A stretch of 64,000 nucleotides of DNA from Tenodera sinensis (Eukaryota; Arthropoda; Insecta; Mantodea; Mantidae), in assembly GCA_030765045.1 (NCBI GenBank), contig CM060967.1:123470912-123534911 (forward strand). Direction: 5' to 3'. Under the pieces are notes generated by a model. It was not told the DNA's origin. It searched no databases and was given only the letters and a program-made list of their open reading frames with translations. The translations under genes and the position numbers were made by a program. This document shows, one piece after another, positions 36,830-47,330 of the stretch (positions are counted from its first letter, which is position 1; every line of letters starts with the position of its first letter).

Positions 36830-37745
36830 TGTTTTTGTCTACTCTTCTTTTGCGTGTGACATTCACATATCCTTCCCTATATACTCGCCCTTTAACGTAC
36901 AATTCATACCTACAATTTTCTATGATTGTAGTAGAAATGCAACATATTACATTCGCACGGTTTTCTCTACTCACTTTTCTTTTACGAAACACGATCACAT
37001 TTCATTCTCTATTCGCTCTTGAACATACAAGCCATACAATTTTCTATGATGTAATAGAAATGCAACATATTATATGCACAGAATTTTATCTGTACTCTTT
37101 TCTTTTACGCAACACATTCACATCTTCTTCTCTGCTCGCTCTTCAAGAGACAATTCTTGCAACCTATATGTATGAAGTTGATAAATTCCAACACGGTTGA
37201 CCGATCACAATGAAAATTGACACATCTAAGCATTTTTCATGGAGGTTTTTATGCTATACATTCGCATAGTTTTCTCTACTCCCTTTTCTTATGCGTAACA
37301 CATTCACAAATCCTTCTCTATTTGCCCTTCAACATACAATTAATACACTATTCTATGATTGAAATAGAAATGCAACGTTTTACAGTCACACGGTTTTCTC
37401 TACTCATTTTTCTTTTACGAAACACAATCACATTTGTTTCTTTACTCGTCCTTCAGTATAGAATTCATACAATTTTCTATGATTAAATAGAAGTGCAACG
37501 TATTACATTCATATGAGTTGCTCTTCTCACGTTTCTTTCGCGTAGCACATTTACATGTTTTTCTTTACTCACTCTTCAACATACAGTTAAATGGATGTTG
37601 GTATGTATGAAGTTGATAAACTCAACGCGGTTGAGAGATCACCATTAAAACTGGCACATTTAAGTGTTTCATCATGGAGGCTTTTATGTGATCCATTTTA
37701 CTTTACAACGCATTACATTTACGTGATTTTCTCTGATAGTTTTCA
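36830..37745 (+). repeat. 123-bp tandem array with interspersed ~100-bp spacer
   Basis: The monomer is about 123 bases: TTTTCTCTACTC, CTTTTCTTTTACGAAACACAATCACAT, CGCTCTTCAACATACAATTCAT, ACAATTTTCTATGATT, GAAATGCAACATATTACATT. Starts lie near 36961, 37085, 37270, 37393 and 37517. A different ~100-bp block (TATGTATGAAGTTGATAAA...CATGGAGG) interrupts near 37161-37250 and again near 37592-37685, giving a higher-order period of about 430 bases. Open frames here simply translate the repeat. A second locus is at 52150-52640. Confidence 0.8.
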
Positions 37746-37766
37746 TGTTTAAACCACATCAAGATA

Positions 37767-38571
37767 CTAAATTTAAGCAAGAATATGCGCGTCGAGTTGC
37801 AAAATAGTCCTTCTGGAAAAATTTTTTCAAGTCAGTTCATTGACCTGGTTAATGGCAAATTCCCTTTAGACGTTTTCACTGGCTGCTTTACCTTTCCTGA
37901 CAATTTTTGTCAGTTTACTGATTCAAAACCGAACTCATTCAAAATGTGTTCCCAAAGGTTGCTCAAAATTACATAGATCATATCCGGTTGGACGAACGAG
38001 CTATATTGGCTGCCAAGAACATGGATGTAAATGAATTAGATTTCAAAGTACAAAATGAAATTGCCGGTGAATTGAGGACATACAAATCAGTTGATTCCGC
38101 TACAAACCAAGATGATGCCGTCAACCATCCACCCGAATTTTTAAACTCACTGGATTTGCCTGAATTGCCGCCTCACAATCTTCAATTAAAGGTCGGCTCG
38201 GTGATCATAATGTTGCGAAATATCAACCAACCAGGTCTTTGTAACGGCTAACGGTAAAAAAATTACTGAACAACTTGATGGAAGCAACCATTTTAAAAGG
38301 GAAAGTATAAAGGAGAAGACGTTTTGATATCACTTATTCCAATGATTCCGACTGACATACCATTTGAATTTAAACGACTGCAGATTCCACTGCAGCTTGC
38401 TTTCGCTATGATCGTAAATAAATCCCAGAGGAAGTCATTGAATGTTTGCAGCATTAATCTTGAAAACCCATGTATGTTGCCTGTTCCCGTGTTGGAAAAC
38501 CATTAGATTTGTTTGTTTATGCGCCAGGTAATGAAACAAAAAATGTCGTGCTCCTTAAATTATTACAATAA
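37767..38571 (+). pseudogene. Helitron (PIF1-like) helicase C-terminal pseudogene
   Basis: Four frame-shifted segments read in the order of the Helitron helicase C-terminus: LNLSKNMRVELQNSPSGKIF with FPLDVFTGCFTFPDNF (37767-37940); VAQNYIDHIRLDERAILAAK, ELDFKVQNEIAGELRTYKS, then LPELPPHNLQLKVGSVIIML (37946-38251); IPMIPTDIPFEFKRLQ and LAFAMIVNKSQRKSL (38324-38430); and VACSRVGKPLDLFVYAPG ending in a stop at 38569-38571. The usual NKSQGQSL motif is altered to NKSQRKSL. Frameshifts inactivate it. A matching 3' terminus lies at 39133. Confidence 0.85.
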
Positions 38572-39133
38572 AAATATTTAATATACTATTACTAAAGAAT
38601 TGGAGTGTGCGAAATACACAACGGCATCTTATAAGTAGTTGTTTATGATTATGACATTAAAAATACATAGAAAAGTATATTAACTTTATGGAAATGTATT
38701 GTTGATATCACGGTAATTATTTGATAGTCAATAAACAAACTGATCACTCTGAAATACGTTTGTATTCAATTTTCTGGAAACCAAAGATGTCATCACTATA
38801 AGCACAAATGTTTAGTTCTTCCGGGCTTGTAAGGCCATGGTCTAGAAGGCTTGGTAGATACCAACGTTTCGCCAAGTACTGCGCTTGGCATCATCAGGGT
38901 AACAGTACTTGGCGAAACGTTGGTATCTACCATGCCTTCTAGACCACGGCCTACAAGCCCGGAAGAACTAATCATTTCTAATAGTCAAGACACCGGCCGT
39001 GAAAGCCTAAATACATATACTATAAGTACACTTTATAAGCGACGTTATCACTAGAACTTGACCAAAGAATATAACTTTGTGCGACTGCAATGGTAATGGC
39101 TTTTGACAAAACGACATCTGTCGGGTCAGCTGG
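38572..39133 (+). mobile_element. Helitron 3' non-coding end and terminus
   Basis: The sequence ends ...CGACATCTGTCGGGTCAGCTGG, directly followed by T at 39134. CGACA-TC-TGTCG is a short hairpin a few bases before CTGG, which fits the Helitron rule of a 3' hairpin and a CTRR end before T. A long hairpin (38812-38971) is inserted within this non-coding segment. The 5' TC end was not found and probably lies within or before the tandem array. Confidence 0.65.
38812..38971 (-). repeat. Long hairpin with hammerhead-like core motif
   Basis: A 70-base left arm (38812-38881) and a 69-base right arm (38903-38971) are near-perfect reverse complements, with a 21-base loop. Read on the minus strand, the loop and left arm give CTGATGA (38897-38891), a stem of GCCAAG/CTTGGC around the loop CGCAGTA, then GAAA (38870-38867) followed by CGTTGGTATC. 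That is the order of the conserved hammerhead ribozyme core, CUGANGA, stem II, GAAA. The remaining stems do not close in the standard way because the long arms compete, so activity is unproven. Penelope-like elements are known to carry such motifs. Confidence 0.6.
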
Positions 39134-39364
39134 TATATTGTATAATGCAACATAAATTACAATTAATTTAGACGGTAATAATTTTACCCAATATCATAGC
39201 ATGATCTTTAGCATGACATACTGTCGTTCAGATTACTGCTCTTGATACCCATTGCTATTTTCGAGCATAATAAACATCACACCTCTTGTTTTTACCACAA
39301 AAAATATATTTCTCTTCTCATTCAGCACTAAATGCAGTTTTCGTAGTTTTTAAAACGTTACTGT

Positions 39365-39530
39365 CATTATTTACTTATGCCAACAAGTTTACTGCTGGTG
39401 TTTTTAAACACACAAGCCGTGTGTGGACATTGTTTTAGAGGTGGAATCAGGACTGAAAAATTCAATGCCATGGCCAGGATTTGAACCACGGATCTTCCGC
39501 TTATCGAGTGGCTGCTCGAGTCAGCTGGGG
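39365..39530 (-). mobile_element. SINE family B, decayed copy
   Basis: The minus strand has GTGGTTCAAATCCTGGCC as box B. Its tail, TTTAAAAACACCAGCAGTAAACTTG followed by TTGGCATAAGTAAA, matches the tail of the copy at 183-416. Box A is poorly preserved. Confidence 0.6.
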
Positions 39531-39547
39531 AACTTAATGTCGTACTG

Positions 39548-39700
39548 GCAAGTTGGCCATGATAGCTTAATGGTTAAAGCAGCTGTATTTACCTCATCGA
39601 ATGAGGCAAACCACCAAGAAAAAGACAGTGAGGTTGGTTGGTTCATGGGATTTCAACCAGAGACCTCCCAAATGCGGGCCACAGATACAGTCTCTTGTAT
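39548..39700 (+). mobile_element. Possible tRNA-like SINE remnant
   Basis: TGATAGCTTAATGGTTAAAGC resembles a box A region, and GGGATTTCAACCAGAGACC a degraded box B. The boundaries are guesses. Confidence 0.35.
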
Positions 39701-41040
39701 CCCTTTTCATTCGCTGTATCTTTTATGACTTCTTCCTTTCATGGTTTAGACCGCGCACGGGGAACAGGGATGACAGGAATGCAATCAGGTATTTGAACTC
39801 TCCACCTACACCAACACCAAATGCAGGCCATCTGTGTTTTCCTGATGTGTTTACGGATACACATGTCTTTACAAAAAGGTAAGTTTCAAGGCGTGCAGTG
39901 GCGGAACCGAATAAAAATATGATGTACCTATTGGTTTTGTGATTAAGTGATTGTGGTTACATTTTCCTTTGGCATAGCAAACACCAAGCTTTATTTTTAT
40001 AGCGACATGGTTTCACCACTGACACAATTTGAGGGACTGACTGGTTCTCTGAGGTAGATAGATAACAGCGGGGACGTGATCTGATTGTTAACCGGTGAGT
40101 AGTAGAGTGAACGAAGTTAAAACTACGATGTAGGGGAAATTACACATTGTGTCAGTTCTCCCCATCAATGGTTAAGACTCTTTCGGCCTCACTGCCCACT
40201 CAGTATAAGCATTTTTATGGATTTTCGTCCTTTTGGCTTATAATCCAGGACTTTTCTTGGTAGCCTGTTTGTATCCATTCTGTTGAGATTGTCTTTCTTT
40301 TGTAATTTTGTATAATTTCTCGTTTAGGACTAATCCTTAATTTTTCTCTTATGACTTTAAATAAGGAATGACACAAACGGTATTCACAAAGATCTTTTTT
40401 ACCATACTTCTGTCATGTCTACTCCATTCCGTTACCTCTTCCTTATTTTTGGATGTTACATTTTAGGAAAATTATTTTAGTGATGTATATGGTCCCGAAA
40501 CAGGCCACTCGTGGCGATACGTGACGGTAGCATCAAGAAGACAGGAGAGGGAATTAACCCCTCTCTGTATCTGCCGCCCGAGGGTGCTCTAATTGGGGGC
40601 TGAGCGCGTGTTTTCTGGTGGGCAAGACGAAACGAGCTGTGACAACGGTTTATAACAATTATTATTACAACGGGGGAGGTTACCCCTAGCTGTCATTCTG
40701 CTAACTAAACTAATCTGCCTCGCTGCTCGGCGTTGTCTCTTGTCTTCTCACTGAACTCTACAGCCGGAAAGGACCTCCATCCTGATATAACTAATATACC
40801 TCTGGACACTGATGAACATATCTAAGGCTTGGCTATTTATAGTAGCTATCTGTATTATGTGTACGTCAGCAAATGTGAAGATATTACTTACACAAAATAT
40901 TATTTTAATAATATTAGTTGATACAACTTTTGGAAATAAACTTTTATTTCGCATGTAGGGATGTTTGTGGACGAGGTTAAAAAAGAGTGTAGAAATCCTA
41001 TGAGCTAAATACACTAATTTTTAAAACGTCTCTACTTTTT
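39701..41040. other. Gap, includes an unassigned GC-richer patch
   Basis: Bases 40490-40770 are GC-richer (GCCGCCCGAGGGTGCTC, GGGCTGAGCGCGTG, CGGGGGAGGTTACCCC) and could be another SINE or a fragment of a host exon. I see no motif that decides. The rest is AT-rich. Confidence 0.35.
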
Positions 41041-41410
41041 AGACAGTGCTGAATATATTAAGCTACAACGTATCCAGTTGAAATTTGTGTGAAAATAGCA
41101 GTAACTTTAGCGCACGTTGCTGTTTGGCCTTCATTGTTGTTTGAGTTTCATATCACTAATGCTTACATCGTGATCTCTTATACAATCCTAACGTTTTAAA
41201 TTATTATATAAGCCTGACGCAAACAAATTAAAAAAGAAAAATGCATACCCTTGATACATTAAACTAAAAAGCAGTTGCAGTTTGTGTAGAAAAGCAATAT
41301 ACGTACATTCGCTAACATTGTTGTTTGGCCTTCGGCGTTGTTTGCACTTCATAGCACCAGTGTGAAATCGTGATCACTTACACATTCACAACATTCTAGA
41401 ACTATCATAG
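41041..41410 (+). repeat. Diverged tandem duplication, period about 200 bp
   Basis: GTTGCTGTTTGGCCTTCATTG near 41116 and GTTGTTTGGCCTTCGGCGTTG near 41320 are followed by similar TTCATATCAC/TTCATAGCAC and ATCGTGATCTCTTA/ATCGTGATCACTTA blocks. They are also preceded by similar CAGTTGAAATTTGTGTGAAAA/CAGTTGCAGTTTGTGTAGAAA blocks. Confidence 0.6.
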
Positions 41411-41481
41411 ATACCTGATCCCTCCCCAAAAAGAAATCTCCGTTCTTTATTTTGTGGATTTAAGACACAAAGGTATGCATT

Positions 41482-41770
41482 GGCTGGCCATGTGGCGCAG
41501 TCGGTAGAGCATCTGCCTGCTGTGCTAGGGGTCCCGGGTTCGATTCCCGGCAGGGGGTAGGAATTTTTCTCCAGCCAGGATTATTCCTCATCCTTCCCAG
41601 AGTCTGAAAGTGTGAATGTGTGTGTGAATTCAAAGAATAAAACCCCCCAAAGATAGAAAAACCCAACGTTAAACGTGTAACACCAGTTGTCAATAAGCAA
41701 GGCCGCCAATATGACCTCTGCAGTTAAAGGCGGGTTATAAATGGAACAATTTAAAAAAAAAAAAAAAAAA
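41482..41770 (+). mobile_element. tRNA-derived SINE with poly-A tail and 13-bp TSD
   Basis: Box A is TGGCGCAGTCGGTAGAG and box B is GGGTTCGATTCCC, followed by GGCAGGGGGTAGGAATTTTTC, a ~200-bp body and a poly-A tail (41753-41770). AAAGGTATGCATT at 41469-41481 recurs at 41768-41780, a target-site duplication. The intact tail and TSD imply a recent insertion. It is not a tRNA gene because the acceptor stem does not close. Confidence 0.9.
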
Positions 41771-41975
41771 GGTATGCATTTTTGACTTACACCATTGAAG
41801 GAATTTGTTATATGCAATACCATACTGTTTCCTCAACTTCTTTTGCGACAACTTCAATGTTATTCTCAGTTTTCAGTTTTTTTTCTTCAGTTTTTAAAGA
41901 TACCAGAGGGCACATAAATAACAACAATAATAGTGAGAACAGTATATAACACAACGTATAGGTATATAGTATACA

Positions 41976-42117
<142 letters not shown>

Positions 42118-42384
42118 AGATGCTATGAGCTTAAGATACTATGAGTATATGAGCTTACCTGTATTGGTAGAAGAAGGTAAAGGTAATGCTCATACTGTCC
42201 TAAATAAACGCATTTATTGTCTTTCTTTTCTCTGTTCCCGCCTTCTCTCGTCCCATCCCTTTCTTATTTCGCGGTGAGATGTTTGCGGTTATGTTTAAAT
42301 GAGCCAGTATGAATATGCTTTACAGTTATCCAATATTTATTTTCTTAGGATAAGATCAAATACCGAAAAGAAGTTTACCTTGGA

Positions 42385-42470
42385 AGGTCACCGAGATTCG
42401 AACTCGAGTCCTCCCTAAAATGAAGGAGACCAACCCTCACATCACGATGCTGGTTGCAAGGACTATGAAA
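42385..42470 (-). mobile_element. SINE head or tRNA-like remnant
   Basis: The minus strand reads GACTCGAGTTCGAATCTCGGTG, a good box B, preceded by an anticodon-like region with TGTGAGGGTTGGTCTCC. The body was not recognised. Confidence 0.5.
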
Positions 42471-43284
42471 ATACATTGGTAAACAAACCATAAGTTGAGA
42501 TTTCTTCTCTAAGTTGTAAATTAAAGTTTTCGAAAGAGTATGTACTGTTATACTAAAAATGTTCTATATAGGTGCATAAAAAGTAAATGCTGTTCACCAT
42601 TAAACAGATTGCGACTTATTAGCAATAGTTCAAGATAAAGCACACATAACCTGTTTTGTAAATTCGACGTATAACATTAATATGAATTAATAGGAAAACT
42701 ATTACTGCCATTGCTCAAGAATCATTATTAATAATTGTAGAGCCTTATAAATAATGGAACATAATTGTTACTCAGTACTTTTCTACGTGTACAGTCTATC
42801 GGATTAGATCCTAATTTGCTAGTAAGAACAATGTTAACTAACCAAAACACCAGAATACCTTGGAAAAATAAAATGGGAAGAAAATCTGAGCAAACCTCTC
42901 CCTATTAAGAACGCAGATGCTAATGACTATAAAAATACTGATAAACATGACACTTTTATAGTAACTTTCGGGATGAAACATATATGTTGATCTTAAATTC
43001 CTGTTGTGTTGTAAAATATTTCAAAGTTACATATATTTTTCATAATGCCATGTGTGTATGTCTCCGGGAGGTTCACTGTTGTGATCCTTCAAAAACGTTG
43101 CGCATGAAATAGAAAAATATGATCCTGTAAATATAAATATTATGTGTACCCTGTCACTTAGTTCTGTTTGAGTGTATTTTTAAAAATGTTATAATAGATC
43201 ACAAACAACACTATTTGTAATTTTTTCTATGGAACTTTTAGTGGTATAGTGACTTCTTTACCTGTTTATCCTCCACTTCTCTAG
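42471..43284. other. Gap, nothing recognised
   Basis: AT-rich sequence with no visible coding or repeat structure. Confidence 0.4.
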
Positions 43285-43613
43285 GACTTACAAGCCAGTG
43301 CTTAGGATCCCTGTCGGGCAGCACAGGGACCTATGGACCAGAGAGAGTGACGACCTGGAAGTGGGTAGTCAGCCAAGCACCAGGTATGATAGTGAGGAAC
43401 AGGATGATATGAAATGTAGGCGAAATGGATGTATGGAAAGGCGATGATGGAGCAATTGTTGGAATGATTGGCGGGGGAAACCAGAGAACCCGGAGAAAAC
43501 CCGCCCTGACGCCGCTTCATCCAACACGAATCCACGTACGCGACCCTGGGATTGAACCCGGGCTACTTAGGTGGTAGGCGAATGCTCTAATCGCTCGGCC
43601 ACTGGACCACCGG
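43285..43613 (-). mobile_element. tRNA-derived SINE, long body variant
   Basis: On the minus strand CAGTGGCCGAGCGATTAGAGC carries box A and CCGGGTTCAATCCCAGGG carries box B. The body GATGAAGCGGCGTCAGGGCGGG, then TTTTCTCCGGGTT, matches the plus-strand SINE at 45160-45375. After CAATCATTCCA the two diverge: this copy continues for about 200 bases to CTGCCCGACAGGGATCC. A short imperfect flanking repeat (TAGTGAC) is visible at both sides. Confidence 0.8.
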
Positions 43614-43988
43614 GTGTAGTGACACTAGATTGAATTCACGTTAATGAAAAATGATGATTGCAACGTTATTAATGAATCCTTTTGTCGCTGAAAAATAAGT
43701 TCATATCTGTCATTTCAGGAAGTAATTTTAAAACAAATTTGCAATTTTTGAACACAATTTTATTAAGACTTGTGTAAAGCATATATTTCAGCTGACATAC
43801 CCCTTTATAAGATGAACAATCCTGAATTCATGAAGTTTTTCAGAAAGATCAATAACAACAAATATTGTTCCGGCTTTGGGTACCAGATTTTACTGAAGAT
43901 TTTGTATCTCATCCTGAGAAGACGCTGAACTTAAATAGTAAGTTTGTTATTTAATAGTTCTCCCTCTCTCTGTTTCTCTTTCTCTCTT
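43614..43988. other. Gap, nothing recognised
   Basis: AT-rich, ending in a CT-rich run (43960-43988) that leads into a CA repeat. Confidence 0.4.
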
Positions 43989-44034
43989 TCACGCACGCAC
44001 GCGCACGCACGCACACACACACACACACATACAC
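43989..44034. repeat. (CACG)n/(CA)n microsatellite
   Basis: CACGCACGCACGCG units pass into pure CA. It is preceded by a pyrimidine-rich CTCTCT stretch. Confidence 0.9.
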
Positions 44035-44199
44035 ACATCATATAGAATGGATTATAAATAGTTGACTCACTTTATTTTGACATAAGAGCCTTATGCTGCA
44101 TATTACAATTGTGAAATTGTATTGCACAGCTCACAACTGGCAGCATACCAACTATTCAAAATCGTCAGCAAATATGATATGAAAATTTCTACTTCAAAA

Positions 44200-44725
44200 T
44201 ATAAAACAACGGCAATGTGCGGAAAAATATACAACGTGTGAAAATCGAGATTGATCGAAAAATCACAGAACAAGTATCTGATTTCTCATACCTAGGAAGT
44301 GTATTTGCAGATCACAAGAGCGATATTGATACAAAATTATAAAGTATAATACATTGAAGGGTATAATAAGGAGACATTTTGGCAAACAGATGACGACCGA
44401 TACAAAACTAAGACTACATAATATCACATCAAAAGCTGGTCTCAGACATGAAAGTGAAATTTAGATTTTAAATAACAGAAATTTCCATAAACTTGAAGTA
44501 GCTTAAATGCATTTCTTGCGATCACTATTAGGAGTTATCAGATTGCTTCACCAACGGAATACGGACATCAGAGAAAACCTTGGAGTGCCAAGGCTGATGA
44601 GGAGATAGAAAAATACCTACGAGAATGGCAATATTATTTGATGAGAATGGAAAGAACTAAATTCCCACAATTGACATTCCAGTATGCTCCAACTGGTCAC
44701 AGTTGTTTTCTAGCATTAAGGTAGC
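44200..44725 (+). pseudogene. LINE RT C-terminal fragment, same family as 26010-26265
   Basis: Interrupted frames read VKIEIDRKITEQVSDFSYLG, then HKSDIDTKL, HNITSKAG, MHFLRSLLGVIRLLHQRNTD and IRENLGVPRL, then QYAPTGH-like DNA (TCCAGTATGCTCCAACTGGTC). This is the FSYLG to TGRR region of a LINE RT protein. Many in-frame stops. Confidence 0.7.
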
Positions 44726-44948
44726 TTGGTGTTCCAGACATGAATTTTGTCCAGAGATGCACATTTTTATTTAGTTTCCAAGTATGTAAAATATGCACAA
44801 GGGAAGTTCATCTTTGGTTTTGTTTTGATTCACGTAATATCGGAATGTAAAATTTCTCTATCGCAGTTTGTGACAGTATGCTATATTAAATTCTTCTTCA
44901 ATTGCTATGACACTATTGTTGGATTAAATATCATTACTATTTTTTTTT

Positions 44949-45135
44949 AATTTGTTCGTTAACGATGCTCCAGTGCGCCAGAATTTCCCTCCTTAGGAGT
45001 TACTTTACATATCAGTAAATCGGTCGCTTTTAAGGATGCTTAAAAAAGATCGGTCTGACTTGGGTTTGAACCCACGACATTGGACATTGGAATTACTAGG
45101 CCAGCGCGTAATTAATGAACCACCCAGACGGATTT
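44949..45135 (-). mobile_element. SINE family B, copy
   Basis: On the minus strand GTCTGGGTGGTTCATTAATTA and GTGGGTTCAAACCCAAG give the A- and B-box regions. It is followed by TTTTTTAAGCATCCTTAAAA, TTTACTGATATGTAAAG, AACTCCTAAGGAGGGAAATTC and a degraded GCATCGTTAACGAAC tail. It matches 183-416 in order. Confidence 0.75.
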
Positions 45136-45159
45136 ATAAGTTTTGTTATATTAATTTGG

Positions 45160-45375
45160 GCGGCGTCGTGGCCAAGCGGGTTCGCCTACCACCTAGGCGG
45201 TCTGGGTTCAATCCCAGGGATGCGCATGTGGTATTCGTGGTGGACGAAGCGGCGTCTGGGCTGGTTTTCTCCGGGTTTTGCGGTTTTCCCCACCAGTCAT
45301 TCCACCGCTGATCCATCTTCCACCTGCGGTGCCGTAGTAGTAAAAGTGAACGTTAAACACTACAAGAATTAAATA
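45160..45375 (+). mobile_element. tRNA-derived SINE, short tail variant
   Basis: Box A TGGCCAAGCGGGTTCG and box B TGGGTTCAATCCCAGGG are clear. The body GACGAAGCGGCGTCTGGGCTGG, then TTTTCTCCGGGTT, matches the minus-strand SINE at 43285-43613. The 3' part CACCTGCGGTGCCGTA...GTTAAACACTA matches the SINE at 30921-31118. It therefore shares its head with one element and its tail with another. Confidence 0.8.
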
Positions 45376-46527
45376 TGTTCCAAATAGTTTTTTAACTTAT
45401 TTTAGGTAAACAGTACAGAAAATAAAAGTAAAATGTCGACCTATTACATCAATATAACTTACTCATTTTTTCCTATTAAATAAATTAGCGCACATCATTT
45501 GTACGTGCTGGTAATTTCCAGTACTACACGCCTCAGCAAATTATTTAGTTTAAAAGCTTTCGTTACTTTCCTTGCTATAGACACATAAAAGGAACTGGGA
45601 ATTTGCGATAATCTTCTCACGTTGACAGACACCTCCTTGTTATAGAGTTCGGTGAGCAGTTTCTGTAGTTCCATCTCCGATAGAAAGAGGCCGCCCCAAG
45701 TCAAAGCAACAGTTCGCAGCGTGATCTTCAGATATCTTCAGACGAAGCAGATAGGTGACACTAAACGGAGTTCTTACTCTTATATAAGGCACTTCAAGTA
45801 GAACATGGAACATGTGTGCAATATGATTCCTGGACAAATGTTGTTACCAATAATTACAACGAAATTACCATCCACTAGTTTTAGGCACATGAAAGACAAA
45901 ATACGATAAACGTAAACGCTCTAACAACTTCCTACAAATTTTGCGAAATTTTCGAAAGTTCCAAATTTTTATATTTTTAAATTTAATCCTTGTTCTCTAT
46001 AACCAAAAGCATTATGCGAAATTAGCTGACTGATAAATTTTGTGAACTGTGCTATATCCCTTTGTGTGACACCTTTTGGTGTACCTAATTATGCTTTATA
46101 CAAATTCTTTATAATTAGCAGGTTACTTTTTAAGTTCCAGTTGTGAATTAATTTCCTTTTCTTCCCTCCTTTCTTTATGAAATTATAGTACAATGATGTA
46201 GAGGGTTTTTATATTACCCCTTGTAATTATAATATTAAAAGATATAAAACATCACAGAACGTCTGACTTCCTTAATCTCCCCGTAACAGTCCTCCAAGTT
46301 TTGAAGAAGCTTTGTCGGAATGGTAGAGTAATTTTTATAGAATTATAGTAAGTTCAATTTCAAACTTTTGTGTCCTCATTTTAGTCCCATAGTTATTAAA
46401 AACATAAAAGGTACAAAATTCTACATTCAACAAAATAAGAACCCGCACATATAGGCCACCAAGTTATTTTAGAAAAGATACATAGCGTGCGACCATCGAG
46501 AAAAAAACAATCTTTTCAGTTAATATA
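45376..46527. other. Gap, nothing recognised
   Basis: Two overlapping minus-strand open frames lie at 45495-45837. They carry no motif I recognise and are short. The remainder is AT-rich. Confidence 0.35.
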
Positions 46528-47330
46528 AAAAGATGATGTGTTGCACTCACATGACTTTCTCTATTCTTGTACTGACCATTGTTACAAACCCTTATTCCTA
46601 TATCTTCTTCGTCTTAGTTGAGATAAACATTTACAGAAATCATCTCATTGCTAATTTTCTTGTAGGTGCAAGGAGAATAAGGGAATACAGTAGGCTTTGA
46701 GTGATAGTCAAATCTTTTAAAGCCTTCAAATTCCGTTCACCTTGCACGGCCAAGATGTAAAAAATGAATAACGACCTCCCAACTGAGAACGCCTATAGGT
46801 ATTGCAGAATTCTGACAAATAATAAGGAATATCTCCGAAATAGTTCACGCCACAGAAAAGATAATTTGGCATAAATTATGTATTCTAACGAGATCTAGAG
46901 TTTTTTGTGTAATAAGATTTGGTCTATCTCTTAGTTTACAAGTTATGCAGAAGTTATCAGAGTAAACAGGAGTACAGGGGCTATAGCCATAAAATTCAAA
47001 ATATACATTTATTTGCCATAAAAATACCTCATACATATGGCATTTTAATCAAAATCGTTAGGGCCATTTTTGAGAAAATCGACATTTTCGAAAAACTTTA
47101 TCATGTAAAGGGAAGTTAGAATGGAGAAATTTTCTTCAAAATATTTGATTTCTAACTGACTTTTCGTTTTTCAGTTTAGTTGTTCACAGACAGACACGTT
47201 CAAGAACCTTTTTCTAAAAAGGTCTTTCTTTTATTCAGGGGGCCTAAAAACACATATTTCAGGTGACTTCGAGATTTTGTGTCGAATACAATACTTCCCC
47301 TACTTACTATGCGTAGTAGAGAAAGCAAAA
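46528..47330 (+). repeat. Family A repeat, copy 16 (forward, near full length)
   Basis: It starts at GATGATGTGTTGCACTCACATG. It passes through all blocks and ends GTCGAATACAATACTTCCCCTACTTACTATGCGTAGTAGAGAAAGC, the terminal hairpin. The CCACTCTAAACC-flanking segment is shortened and the simple repeat is only CAGACAGACACG. Confidence 0.8.

Noticed and set aside
36708..37486. Family of small secreted or membrane proteins with repeated LLRNTITF-like peptides
   Set aside because: The peptide repeats follow exactly from the 123-bp DNA repeat and are interrupted between units, so this is satellite translation.
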